From the NCBI GenBank assembly GCA_023489235.1, contig JAMDDE010000036.1, forward strand, positions 1 through 40,351: a stretch of DNA of 40,351 nucleotides, in the 5' to 3' direction. A program made the position numbers and the translations under genes. Every line of letters starts with the position of its first letter. Position 1 is the first letter of the stretch. The notes beneath the pieces are model-generated. The model was not told the DNA's origin. It searched no databases and was given only the letters and a program-made list of their open reading frames with translations. This DNA is from Actinomycetota bacterium (GTDB lineage Bacteria > Actinomycetota > Acidimicrobiia > Acidimicrobiales > JAMDDE01). Shown here one piece after another: positions 1 to 8,547 of the stretch.

Positions 1-236
1 TTGTCGTTGCACTGGGCAGCCAGGCCGGAGAGTCCGGATGGATTGCCCGGTCGGGTGTCGCAGATGCGGGTGGGGGCGGGAAGAGGGGTGTAAGCGAGCA
101 TGGAGGAGGAGGTAGGAGAGGAGGCAGCGGTCAACTGGTTCCTTGTCATCCCTATCTGTCCTATATGGCTAAACAGTCCTAGACTGAGCAAGGAGCCTAC
201 GAGGATAACCAAGATCACTCGATGCTTTCTGTGCAA
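1..236 (-). CDS. Secreted protein with DTR motif, N-terminal part (runs off the left edge)
   Basis: An open minus-strand frame enters from the edge and can start at a TTG at 236. It has a clear signal peptide: a basic n-region (HRKHR), a hydrophobic stretch (VILVILVGSLLSLGLF), then a Ser/Thr-rich mature start. The mature part carries 'YTPLPAPTRICDTRPGNPSG'. Motifs of the form P-x-R-(I/L)-x-D-T-R recur in actinobacterial secreted and surface proteins; this is family knowledge, and the function is unknown. AGAAAG lies just before the TTG. An ATG at 149 would omit the signal peptide, so I prefer 236. Only about 78 residues are visible. Confidence 0.6.
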   Translation of the reverse strand, partial: MHRKHRVILVILVGSLLSLGLFSHIGQIGMTRNQLTAASSPTSSSMLAYTPLPAPTRICDTRPGNPSGLSGLAAQCND

Positions 237-679
237 AAACTTTCTCGAAACGTAAAGACATCGATCGAGCAGTCCACTGTGGCGATCCAGATGCATCATC
301 TTATGTTAGTAAAGTAGGTAAGATTTTGCATTTGCTCTACCTCAACACGCCCGACCAAGCTACTGACGACCTGCATTCGTAGCTGAAGGATACCTAAGCA
401 GCGCTCATTGCGAGAGTTGTGATCCCGAATACGAACGACAGAGCAAAGCCCCCTTCTCTATTCGTCCGAACCTTCCAGAACTGCACCAGCATGCCCCAGG
501 CTGCCAACAACATGCAGTAACAGTGCAAGGTCCTTGTTCGTCCCACGGTTGAAGACGAGTGCTTCTTGTCTATCTATGTAGCCGTTCGGCCAAGGAAATG
601 GGTCAGGTGATGATCATCGACGGCCGAGAAAGAAAGGTGTAACAGCCTGCAACCTTAAAGCGAGACAAGCAAACACCGA
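237..679. other. Gap of 443 bp without a convincing gene
   Basis: This holds the leader of the secreted-protein gene and the 3' flank of the 3-hydroxyacyl-CoA dehydrogenase. No terminator hairpin was seen after the dehydrogenase stop. On the minus strand, 458-613 is open and reads 'PWPNGYIDRQEALVFNRG', which looks protein-like. It has no start codon and is bounded by stops, so it is at best a gene remnant. Confidence 0.4.
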
Positions 680-1810
680 TCAACCAACGCTCGTATGAGG
701 CAACAAGTCTAGATGTCGGAGAAGAGCAACGTAAGCGGTAAGTTTTTCTCGCTGGTATTCAACCCGCTCGTGCTCTTCAAATCGATAGAACAGTCCATGA
801 CCACGTCCACCACTATGTCCAGCATTGACGTGCTCCTCTACAATGGCTGGAGGCGCATAGCGCTCCCCCGCAGAGAGGGCACGTTGGAGATAGTTGCTGG
901 CATGATAGAGCACATCACATCCTCCCCAGTCTATGAACTCCAAGAGACCCAAGACAGCAAAGCGAATTCCAAAGCCAACCCTGCAAGCCATATCCACGTC
1001 CTCTGCCGTAGCTATCCCCTCCTCGACTATTCGAGCAGCCTCGTTCATGGCTAACGCCTGTATGCGAGGAACGATGAAACCAGGCGAAGGAGCACAGACG
1101 ACGGGCACCTTCCCGATCGACTGCAGGAACTCACGAGTTGCTGTGGTCACCGCAGGATCGGTAGCGCTTCCAGGACTTAGCTCAACTAGAGGGATGAGAA
1201 AAGCTGGATTAAGCCAGTGCGCGTTGAGGAAGTGCTCGGGATGCTCTAGATAGCGCGCAAGATCATCGGTGAGGAAGGTTGAAGTAGCAGAGGTTATAAT
1301 CGCACCATCATGTGCACTGCGGCCAATTCGGGACAAGACGGTCTCTTTGGCCGTGATGATCTCCGGTACGGACTCGACAACAAAACCCACTTCTCTGCAG
1401 CCGATGATCTCTTCCAGCTGTTCATTAGGGTGAAAGCTTACCCTGGATAACGCTCCTTCAACATCTTCCTTCAACAACAAGCCCAGTTCGGCTAAGCTAT
1501 TCACTCCCTCTCTCAGCTCGGCTGTGACTCGTTCCCAAAGTATCTCCTGTTCTGTTGGATCCCGTTCTTTGGCATCGAGCATATAGACCCTCACTCCTGC
1601 TAGTAGCAGGGCTATGGCAATACCGACACCCATCCTACCTGGACCTACAGTTGCAGCTGTTGATACGTCCTTGAAATCATGGATTGATCCGCGTGTTGAA
1701 GAAGAGGAATCTCCTAGCTTTCGGTGAAGGAAGCTCTCTTTGAGATTACGGGTTGATCCAGGGGTAGACGAAGAGCTCAAAGAAGTCTCGGATTGAGATT
1801 TTTCAGTCAT
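680..1810 (-). CDS. 3-hydroxyacyl-CoA dehydrogenase family protein with Ser-rich N-terminal extension
   Basis: NAD-dependent oxidation of a 3-hydroxyacyl-CoA or similar beta-hydroxy acid in the cytoplasm is expected. The Rossmann motif VGPGRMG is at residues 55-61. The catalytic-type His is H198 in 'NAHWLNPAFLIPLVELSPG', and the all-helical C-terminal dimer domain follows ('VGFGIRFAVLGLLEFIDWGG'). About 50 residues precede the Rossmann fold, which family members normally lack; this stretch is a Ser-rich imperfect duplication (SSSSTPGS / SSSSTRGS). The ATG at 1810 overlaps the stop of the opine-dehydrogenase-like gene (ATGA), so the two are translationally coupled. The relatives carnitine and L-gulonate 3-dehydrogenase use the same fold, so the substrate need not be a CoA thioester. 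Confidence 0.88.
   Translation of the reverse strand: MTEKSQSETSLSSSSTPGSTRNLKESFLHRKLGDSSSSTRGSIHDFKDVSTAATVGPGRMGVGIAIALLLAGVRVYMLDAKERDPTEQEILWERVTAELREGVNSLAELGLLLKEDVEGALSRVSFHPNEQLEEIIGCREVGFVVESVPEIITAKETVLSRIGRSAHDGAIITSATSTFLTDDLARYLEHPEHFLNAHWLNPAFLIPLVELSPGSATDPAVTTATREFLQSIGKVPVVCAPSPGFIVPRIQALAMNEAARIVEEGIATAEDVDMACRVGFGIRFAVLGLLEFIDWGGCDVLYHASNYLQRALSAGERYAPPAIVEEHVNAGHSGGRGHGLFYRFEEHERVEYQREKLTAYVALLRHLDLLPHTSVG
1668..1778. repeat. In-frame 42-bp imperfect duplication (period 69 bp)
   Basis: Copies at 1668-1709 and 1737-1778 share the pattern 'TTGA.AT.A.GG.TTGATCC' and then a GA-rich tail. They encode the repeated Ser-rich extension of the 3-hydroxyacyl-CoA dehydrogenase. The period of 23 codons keeps the frame. 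Confidence 0.7.
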
Positions 1811-2883
1811 CCATCCTCTCTCAACACTCTCTTTACCTGAACGGGTTCCATAGAGGACAAGCCCGTACTCTCCAAGGTCCGACCATCACTGCGTAGGTCT
1901 CTGCCTACTATCACGGAGGCCAAGGACAACAAACTTCGAGCCACTGGCACATCGACATTCGCCCAGTCAGCTACTGACACCATGAACGCCAAGCCAAAAG
2001 CAATATCCTCTGTTATATAGCGATGGTGTTTAAGGTCTACTGGCTCTCTCCAGTAGCTACTATCTACTAAATGCTCACGTGCAGCATTTTCATAAAACCA
2101 TTCACGACCTTCATAGTAATCTGACAATGGATAATGAGGTCCATTATAGCCAAGCTTTTCTCTTAACATAATACGTTCATTATCCAAAGCTTCTTGGACT
2201 AGGCGTGTACAAGGCTGAGTGCCTTCGTTGTGTATATCGAATGAGCTGGAATGCTCCAAGGCTGCAGCATTGAGTATGATCAGCGGAGGATGGATAATAG
2301 GTCCAGCATTGAGTAGAGCTGCATCGAGCACGTCATCAACTATGATAGATCCAGGGAAAAGCTGCGCTAACTTATCTTTCACATTACTAGCCGTAGAGGA
2401 TGGATATACCCCAAAGGGAAGCAGGGTTGCACGAGCTGTTATACCTACTTCAGCAGATCCAAGTTTACGCGTAAGATAGGGAAGAGTAGCTGACTCTGCA
2501 AAGATAAGATCCGCTGTACATCCTGCTTTACGTAGGTCATTAGCCATTATATATGCGCCAAAACTACCAGGAGTAAGCAGTATAACCTGTCCGTCTTCCA
2601 AGAGTGGAGCTAACTCAATCACCATCTCGTCCTGAGCAAAAGCAGGTAGAGGAATTATCACTACTTCGGCTCCACAAATAGCTTCACTAAGTTGAGTAGT
2701 CGGAAGAGATATATGAGCTTTGTGGACTCCATCTCGATCAGTAATAGATATAACAGATGTAGCTAGTACTGCTGAAAATTGCTGTGCATTTCTACGCCAC
2801 ATGCGTACCGACATTCCGCGTAATACTAGGTCTGCAGCAGTAGCATATGCTCCATTTCCTCCTCCTAAAATAGCAACTTCCAT
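1807..2883 (-). CDS. Opine (octopine/nopaline) dehydrogenase family protein
   Basis: A 358-residue NAD(P)-dependent dehydrogenase of the opine dehydrogenase superfamily. These enzymes interconvert a 2-oxo acid plus amine and an N-(carboxyalkyl) amino acid. The N-terminal Rossmann motif is 'VAILGGGNGAYATAADL' at residues 3-19. The C-terminal helical domain has the family pattern 'PLSDYYEGREWFYENAA' followed by 'HRYITEDIAFGLAFMVS', where the paired RY..ED residues are typical. The ATG at 2883 has an AGAGGAAAGGA ribosome site. It overlaps the downstream 3-hydroxyacyl-CoA dehydrogenase by 4 bp. A hairpin separates it from livK, so it probably has its own promoter. In this catabolic setting it may split an opine-like or N-substituted amino acid; that is inference. 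Confidence 0.85.
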   Translation of the reverse strand: MEVAILGGGNGAYATAADLVLRGMSVRMWRRNAQQFSAVLATSVISITDRDGVHKAHISLPTTQLSEAICGAEVVIIPLPAFAQDEMVIELAPLLEDGQVILLTPGSFGAYIMANDLRKAGCTADLIFAESATLPYLTRKLGSAEVGITARATLLPFGVYPSSTASNVKDKLAQLFPGSIIVDDVLDAALLNAGPIIHPPLIILNAAALEHSSSFDIHNEGTQPCTRLVQEALDNERIMLREKLGYNGPHYPLSDYYEGREWFYENAAREHLVDSSYWREPVDLKHHRYITEDIAFGLAFMVSVADWANVDVPVARSLLSLASVIVGRDLRSDGRTLESTGLSSMEPVQVKRVLREDG

Positions 2884-2961
2884 GAAGTTCCTTTCCTCTA
2901 CTTTCTTAATTCATTCAATGATAATTTATGGATGAAACCTTTGGACATGCATATTTAACGA

Positions 2962-2998
2962 CAAGAGCCAGAGGAATGGCATGCACCTCTGGCTCTTG
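2962..2998 (-). terminator. 13-bp perfect inverted repeat, probable terminator of the liv operon
   Basis: CAAGAGCCAGAGG (2962-2974) and CCTCTGGCTCTTG (2986-2998) form a perfect 13-bp stem with an 11-nt loop. It lies 115 bp past the livK stop and upstream of the opine-dehydrogenase-like gene. No strong T-run follows on the minus strand, so it may instead be an attenuator or an mRNA-protecting stem. Confidence 0.6.
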
Positions 2999-3112
2999 CC
3001 CAATAATTGATACTGCTACTGTTCTAATAATTGCTTTCTATTCATTTTGGTAATCTAATCATTCAACTTAGGTCATTGAACCAAGTTATTTCGATACCCA
3101 AACCAAGCTAAC

Positions 3113-4375
3113 TCAAGACTTCGGCAAGCCGGCGAGACAAGAAGGACACTTACTTTCCACCGCCTTGATCACACTGGTACCGGTCTGAACTAGCTGGAAC
3201 TTCCCATTCTCCAACCTGAGCACAGAGAGGGAGCCGGGCAGGATGCCTGCATGAATGTTGGGAGTGAAGGTTATGACTCCTGTAACTCCCGGGTAGTTGT
3301 GAACATGCGTATTGAGCCAGGAGTCTATTTTCACCGAGTTGGGGCCAACTGCCTTGATGGCATCGAACAGTAAGTTCGTAGCATCGTACATGTCACCGGC
3401 AAACCGATCTGGAGAGCCATATATGCTCAAGAAACGGTGAATTGATGCCGCTTGCGGGCTGCTTGGCGAGAGAGTATTGGCCAGCTGCAGGTTGCCACCA
3501 ACCATGTACACGCCATTACCAGCGCTACCCACTGCTTTGGCAAACTGAGGTAGAGCAGCTGCGTTGCTCTGCCAAACAGGCACTGAGAACCCTAGTTGAG
3601 CGGCGTCCTGCTGGTTGACTACCGCAGTAGCCGCTGATGCATACAGCATCACTGCATTGGCATTCTGCTGCTTCATCCTGGTCAGTTGAGGGAGCACATT
3701 GGTAGCGCTGGTCGCCTCGTACTGCACTGGCAAGATATGGATGTGAAACTGCGGAGCTAGTTTCTGGAAAGCTGCCAAGCCTGTCTCCCCAAATCCACTT
3801 TGGACGTCTAGCCAGGACAAAGTTTTGATCCCGTGCAGGTACATGTAGCCAAAGGTTACTTCAGCTACATCCTGCTGAGTTTCGGGGATGGCAAAGAAAT
3901 AAGGGGGGGCCGGGTTGTTCCAGTTGCCTCCACCTACGTCAGCCAATGCAGGGATATGGTGCTTGTCCAGGTAAGGGTAGACCACCTCAGCAGTACTGGT
4001 GAAGTCAGGACCCAATAACGCCACTATGTGATCCTGCTCGACAAGTTGCTTGACATCGGCTAAGCCGGTAGCTGCGGAGGTTTGACCGTCAAGAACAATC
4101 AAGTTGATCTTGCGACCATCTATGCCGCCCTTGGAGTTCTGCAGCTTGACCAACATCTTAGCTATCTTGTAGTCAGGTTGTCCTATTGCAGAGTAAGGTC
4201 CGGTCAAATCAGGAACCATACCGATATTGATAGGACCTTTAGGTACAGCTTTACTACTACTACTACTACTACTCGATGAACAGGCTACGAGCAATGTGCC
4301 AGCCAATAACCCTACGATTGCAGTAATTATGCTTCGTGTAAGCCATCTGGAAAAATGACTCCGCCGTAATTTCAT
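3113..4375 (-). CDS. livK: ABC transporter substrate-binding lipoprotein, Liv family
   Basis: Extracellular, lipid-anchored binding protein of a branched-chain/hydrophobic amino-acid type importer. The start is the ATG at 4375, which follows a GGGAGG site; upstream in-frame codons would only precede the signal peptide. A lipoprotein signal runs to C32 ('LAGTLLVACS') and is followed by ten serines encoded by a TAC/ACT microsatellite (4252-4273). The mature domain starts 'INIGMVPDLTGPYSAIG', the usual type 1 periplasmic-binding fold opening, and continues through 'ALLGPDFTSTAEVVYPYLDK'. It lies 145 bp after livF, last in the transporter operon. This family also binds aromatic acids, amides and urea, so leucine is not proven. 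Confidence 0.92.
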   Translation of the reverse strand: MKLRRSHFSRWLTRSIITAIVGLLAGTLLVACSSSSSSSSSKAVPKGPINIGMVPDLTGPYSAIGQPDYKIAKMLVKLQNSKGGIDGRKINLIVLDGQTSAATGLADVKQLVEQDHIVALLGPDFTSTAEVVYPYLDKHHIPALADVGGGNWNNPAPPYFFAIPETQQDVAEVTFGYMYLHGIKTLSWLDVQSGFGETGLAAFQKLAPQFHIHILPVQYEATSATNVLPQLTRMKQQNANAVMLYASAATAVVNQQDAAQLGFSVPVWQSNAAALPQFAKAVGSAGNGVYMVGGNLQLANTLSPSSPQAASIHRFLSIYGSPDRFAGDMYDATNLLFDAIKAVGPNSVKIDSWLNTHVHNYPGVTGVITFTPNIHAGILPGSLSVLRLENGKFQLVQTGTSVIKAVESKCPSCLAGLPKS

Positions 4376-4520
4376 TATGTAAATACCTCCCGATATATTT
4401 AGAAATCCCACCCCTTGACGGGATTGGTGAAAAAGATTACACTTATATTACGTTGTATTGATCCCCCTAGACTTCTAATAAGTTAATTTATTAATTACTT
4501 GAGTAAAGTTATTAGCCTCC

Positions 4521-5237
4521 TCAAACTCCTAAATACGCCTGACGCAGTTGATCAGACATACGTATTTCATCCACTGAACCATTCACCACGGATTTACCTC
4601 GTTCGAGTACTATTACTTGCTTAGCGAGAGACATAGCCATTCGTGCATTTTGTTCGACTACTAAGAGTGAGATACCCTCATTTGCCATGCGTAACAATGA
4701 GTCTGTAACTGCAGAAACCATTGCTGGAGAAAGACCTAAGGAAGGTTCATCCACCATCAAAAGACGCGGAGCACTCATCAAACCTCTCCCTATAGCCAAC
4801 ATTTGCTGTTCACCACCGGACAGAGTGCCAGCTGCTTGTTTCCTGCGTAGTTTCAAAACAGGAAACAACTCATAAACATGTCCAAATCTTTCAGCTACTC
4901 TACTTTTCCCAACTCCTTTACAAGAGTACGCTCCCAGTATCAAGTTGTCTTCTACGCTAAGTGCATCGAATACCTGCCGACGTTCGGGAACCAAACATAC
5001 GCCATACTTAAGCTTCTCCTCTGGACCTTTTTTGGTCATATCATGATCGTCAATGAATACGCTTCCTTGTGAAGGTATGATAAGTCCTATTACAGCACTC
5101 AGTAAGCTAGTTTTACCCGCACCATTAGCTCCAAGAACAGCTAAGCTTTCCCCATAGTCGAATTGAAAAGATACACTATCAACGGCTTTGACTGCGCCAT
5201 ACGATACCCCTAGATTGGAAACCCTCAGCATGGTCAT
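4521..5237 (-). CDS. livF: Liv ABC transporter ATP-binding protein LivF
   Basis: Cytoplasmic ATPase subunit of the Liv importer, 238 residues, the usual LivF size. Walker A is GANGAGKTS (residues 36-44), the ABC signature is LSGGEQQMLAIGR, and Walker B is LLMVDEPSLGLSP followed by the switch H-loop region 'LLVVEQNARMAMSL'. The Q in VEQN is typical of LivF, where LivG has VEHD. The ATG overlaps the livG stop (AATGACC), so the subunits are translationally coupled. Confidence 0.95.
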   Translation of the reverse strand: MTMLRVSNLGVSYGAVKAVDSVSFQFDYGESLAVLGANGAGKTSLLSAVIGLIIPSQGSVFIDDHDMTKKGPEEKLKYGVCLVPERRQVFDALSVEDNLILGAYSCKGVGKSRVAERFGHVYELFPVLKLRRKQAAGTLSGGEQQMLAIGRGLMSAPRLLMVDEPSLGLSPAMVSAVTDSLLRMANEGISLLVVEQNARMAMSLAKQVIVLERGKSVVNGSVDEIRMSDQLRQAYLGV

Positions 5238-6055
5238 TTTTTAATCGTCACGCTTTGGGTAATTGGGTGAACTTGTTCACCCTTATTCACATCTGTTACA
5301 TCTGTGCCTAGGTAGGCAGCAATTACCTCAGGATCGTTCTGTATCTTTTCCGGAGGACCGACAGCTATGACTCGTCCGGCATCCAATACGGTGATCTCAT
5401 GGGCCAGAGACATGACCGTTCGCATGTCATGCTCTACCAATACGACCGCTACTCCTTCATCGATAATTTGCAGAACGAGCTCTTTGAGCTCATCGGCTTC
5501 CCCGGCAGAAAGCCCTGCTGCAGGCTCGTCGAGAAGTAGAATGATTGGTTCTGTGGCCAGTGCTCGAGCTATTTCCACTAGCCGTTGCTTGCCATAGGGA
5601 AGTGAGCCGACTGCACATTCAGCCAACTCAGCAATGCCCACCCGCTCCAAAGCCACCATAGCTCCATCCCTTGCTCGCCTCTCTTCGCGTTCGTAGCGAG
5701 GCAGCCTGAGCATGGCGGAAATAGCTCCAACAGGCATCCTTATATGCCTACCTACTAGCACATTCTCTATCACGCTAAGGTCAGCGAACAGCTCGAGGTT
5801 TTGAAAGGTCCTAGTCAAGCCATGCTCTGCCATGACGAACGGGGGAACGCCGGTCAAGTTCTTACCCCCTACACGTACCTCTCCAGCATCTGGACGTATA
5901 TGGCCAGAGATGCAGTTAAATAAAGTGGTTTTCCCAGCTCCATTTGGACCGATAAGCGCCTTGACCGTCCCTTGCTCCACTGATATGTCCGCATTCGATA
6001 GAGCGGCTACCCCTCCAAAAGCTTTGGTGATCTTAGTAACCTCCAAAATTGCCAT
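5234..6055 (-). CDS. livG: Liv ABC transporter ATP-binding protein LivG
   Basis: Second ATPase of the importer. Walker A is GPNGAGKTT, the signature is a divergent 'LPYGKQRLVEIARAL', Walker B is IILLLDEPAAGLS, and the switch is VVLVEHDM, all as usual for LivG. I start at the ATG at 6055, which has GGGAGGG six bases upstream; a longer in-frame start would add six residues without a better ribosome site. The C-terminus extends past the usual 'AYLG' end by about 20 residues. The 126 bp before it, after livM, contain no other gene. Confidence 0.94.
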   Translation of the reverse strand: MAILEVTKITKAFGGVAALSNADISVEQGTVKALIGPNGAGKTTLFNCISGHIRPDAGEVRVGGKNLTGVPPFVMAEHGLTRTFQNLELFADLSVIENVLVGRHIRMPVGAISAMLRLPRYEREERRARDGAMVALERVGIAELAECAVGSLPYGKQRLVEIARALATEPIILLLDEPAAGLSAGEADELKELVLQIIDEGVAVVLVEHDMRTVMSLAHEITVLDAGRVIAVGPPEKIQNDPEVIAAYLGTDVTDVNKGEQVHPITQSVTIKK

Positions 6056-6181
6056 CTGCAACCCTCCCGACAACTCTCGAGGATGCCCCGACGAACAAGT
6101 CCCAAACCTCTGTAGTAGGACACATCAATGCATCCACGAACATAACCCCCTGGTTGATACGAGAGCAGCTCTCCACCCAGC

Positions 6182-7477
6182 TCATGGTGACTCCTCCAAA
6201 GAAGGCTGCTCGTTGAAGGTAGCGGGTCTTCTGAACAGTCCAGTGGCGCGTTCTGAACCCAGCTTCCACAGTTGCTTGGCACCGCCAGCAAGTCCTCCGG
6301 GTAAGAACATCAAGAACAAGACAAGAACCACGCCGTAACCGACGATTGGGATATCCGAACCGTTTGCTGGAATGATATTCGGTCCATACGTCTGCAGCGC
6401 TCCTTGGATGATCAAGATGGCCAACACGCCAAATGGAACTCCCCATACGGAGCGCAAGCCGCCAACTACCACCATGACCAAGATGGTCAAGGTAAGTGAA
6501 ACATTGAATGAGCTGGAGGATACGAACCCTGCATACGTTGCATAGAGGCTTCCGGCCACGCTGGTGAGCACAGCGGCTATAACGAACACTACGATCTTCA
6601 CTCGCAAGGGTCGTATGCCCGATGAAGAAGCCGCCGACTCGGTAGTGCTAATTGCCAGCATGGCCCTACCGAACTTGCCGGTTACCAAATTGCGACATCC
6701 TACAATGCCTAGCAGGGCGATCAACCATACAAGGTATAGAAATGCTTTCTCACTGGAGAAATGAAGACCGCCTATACTCAAGGAGGGAACTCCGTTGATC
6801 CCGTTGGATCCGCCAGTAATTGGTGCCGCTTGAAATATTGCATAGGCAATCAGGCCCACTCCAAGGGTAGCTACCGCCAGAAAGTGCCCTTGCAAACGAA
6901 ATAGTGGAACTGCTATCAACAAGGCCAAAGCTATGTTGATAGCTATCCCAATGAGAATCGTGAGCCAGAGATTGAACTTGTCGTCAATGGCCAATATGGC
7001 TGTCGCATATGCTCCAAGCCCATAGGTGGCGTTCACCATGAGAACCAACTGGCCACTGTAGCCAATCAAGATCACCATGCTCAGTCCTAGCAAGGTGTAT
7101 ATCCCTGCTAGGACTCCATCGGTGACAGTCAGGAAATGGGTGGCAGGCAACCATGCAGGCATAGTGGCCGCCAAGGCTATGACAACTGCCACCCCGACAA
7201 GAGAACGAAACCTGCTCAACTTGACCCACCATGGACTCGTTGGCTCCATGCAGCTTTGCTCGTCAACTCCAGACTGAGCACTCCTGTCGAGATCAGGTGC
7301 ACTGGTAGGGGTACTGTCGGACAACGGCGATCCGGACAACGGCGACGTAAAGTTGCCACTGGTGGTGGATGCAGAGGCAGACATGGACTGCTCGGAGGCA
7401 ATGCTCTCTCGCCTCGCCTCCGAAGTACAGTGGTACGGGCTACCCAGCCAGTCCGTGAATCCTGACTTCATGCTCAT
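6182..7477 (-). CDS. livM: Liv ABC transporter permease LivM with long Ser-rich N-terminus
   Basis: Membrane permease with the family region 'GYSGQLVLMVNATYGLGAYA' and about nine or ten hydrophobic segments, ending in 'GYGVVLVLFLMFLPGGLAG'. The open frame extends further upstream but overlaps livH there. The ATG at 7477 overlaps the livH stop by 4 bp and gives 431 residues. That leaves about 80 residues of Ser/Thr-rich, hydrophilic sequence before the first membrane segment ('LVGVAVVIALAATMPAWL'), which most LivM proteins lack. It includes a 15-bp tandem repeat encoding SGSPL/SGSPL-like units (7318-7346). Confidence 0.92.
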   Translation of the reverse strand: MSMKSGFTDWLGSPYHCTSEARRESIASEQSMSASASTTSGNFTSPLSGSPLSDSTPTSAPDLDRSAQSGVDEQSCMEPTSPWWVKLSRFRSLVGVAVVIALAATMPAWLPATHFLTVTDGVLAGIYTLLGLSMVILIGYSGQLVLMVNATYGLGAYATAILAIDDKFNLWLTILIGIAINIALALLIAVPLFRLQGHFLAVATLGVGLIAYAIFQAAPITGGSNGINGVPSLSIGGLHFSSEKAFLYLVWLIALLGIVGCRNLVTGKFGRAMLAISTTESAASSSGIRPLRVKIVVFVIAAVLTSVAGSLYATYAGFVSSSSFNVSLTLTILVMVVVGGLRSVWGVPFGVLAILIIQGALQTYGPNIIPANGSDIPIVGYGVVLVLFLMFLPGGLAGGAKQLWKLGSERATGLFRRPATFNEQPSLEESP

Positions 7478-8370
7478 ACCCTTCGATCCGGAAGTGCCTG
7501 GATCAACCCGGTGGGACGCGCAACCAACACAGCAATGAGGACTATGAACGGGAAAACACTGGCATAGCTGACTAACACAGAAGGCAAGTAACCGTCGAGC
7601 AGCGACTGGGCCACCCCAAGACCTATCCCACCAGCTACTACCCCAAGTGGTGAGATGAGTCCGCCGAGCACCCAAGCAACGAAGCCGTCCAAGGTCAAAG
7701 CAAGCCCCATATTGTAAGTGGCAGTGGTCATGGGTGCTATGACTGCACCTGCAAGTGCAGACAGTCCTGCCGAGAGGGCAAACGCATATGTCCAATACCT
7801 GGAAGGCCTGACCCCTACCAAACGAGCAGCTAGTGGATTTATTTCGCAAGCACGGAACGCCTTGCCAACAGTGGTGTGAGAGAAGAACACATAAAGTGCC
7901 AGCAAAATAGCAGCAGTTACCCCGTACACCCAGAGGGACTGCAGAGATACTGTGCCACCAAGAACTAACAAGGGCTTCCCTGAGGTGAAGTTGCGAAGTC
8001 CATACGATTTGGAGGTGGTTATAACCAATACCACACCTTCGATCACCAGGGAAACTCCGATGCTGATTATCAACAAGAGCAAGGGGCCACTGTGCCTACG
8101 AGGATGAAAAGCCATACGCTCGATAATTGCCCCGAGGATAGCAACGGCTATGACCACCAATACGATGGCGATCAGTAGAGGAAGCCTTTGGGGATACCCC
8201 TTTGCACCTGCCAATAGCACTGCCCCCATCGCTCCGAGCATTACGAAGTCTCCTTGAGCAAAATTGATCACTCCGGTGACGTTGTAGATAATGAGAAGCC
8301 CAAGTCCGGTAAGTGCATTGATTGCTCCAATGGTCAAGCCAGCAAAGAGAAAAGTTATGAACTCGCCCAC
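7474..8370 (-). CDS. livH: Liv ABC transporter permease LivH
   Basis: First gene of the importer operon: a 298-residue integral membrane permease. The opening 'GLTIGAINALTGLGLLIIYN' and 'GVINFAQGDFVMLGA' are classic LivH landmarks, and the 'WVLGGLISPLGVVAGGIGLG' loop near residue 235 is the coupling region that contacts the ATPases. The start is GTG at 8370 with AGGGGAG seven bases upstream. It is coupled to livM by an ATGA overlap. A promoter-like sequence with the TGATCAAATA motif lies about 120 bp upstream. Confidence 0.94.
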   Translation of the reverse strand: MGEFITFLFAGLTIGAINALTGLGLLIIYNVTGVINFAQGDFVMLGAMGAVLLAGAKGYPQRLPLLIAIVLVVIAVAILGAIIERMAFHPRRHSGPLLLLIISIGVSLVIEGVVLVITTSKSYGLRNFTSGKPLLVLGGTVSLQSLWVYGVTAAILLALYVFFSHTTVGKAFRACEINPLAARLVGVRPSRYWTYAFALSAGLSALAGAVIAPMTTATYNMGLALTLDGFVAWVLGGLISPLGVVAGGIGLGVAQSLLDGYLPSVLVSYASVFPFIVLIAVLVARPTGLIQALPDRRV

Positions 8371-8487
8371 CGTTGTACTCCCCTTGCTTATATACAGGCT
8401 CTTGTCCAGTAAAGATGAGTAGAGCTTGGTGAAATAGAGGTACCCATTATTGCGCTCCCCTTACCACCGTCAGACTCCCGTAACGTC

Positions 8488-8516
8488 ATAGTAACAAATA
8501 TCATGTATTTGATCAA
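8488..8516 (-). promoter_or_regulatory. Predicted livH promoter with TGATCAAATA motif
   Basis: On the minus strand TTGATC (8511-8516) and TACTAT (8488-8493) stand 17 bp apart. ATTTGATCA (8507-8515 on the plus strand) overlaps the -35 element. The same word occurs at two other predicted promoters in this window. The predicted transcript start lies about 110 bp before the livH GTG. Confidence 0.45.
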
Positions 8517-8547
8517 CAGCAATCTCAGTAATCTTCTCATGATGGCT

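Noticed and set aside
458-613. Gene remnant on the minus strand with a transglutaminase-like look
   Set aside because: About 50 codons, no start, and the expected catalytic Cys position holds Asn; too short to assign.
4252-4273. Phase-variable microsatellite
   Set aside because: The TAC unit is a trinucleotide, so copy changes only vary the serine run and do not switch the frame.
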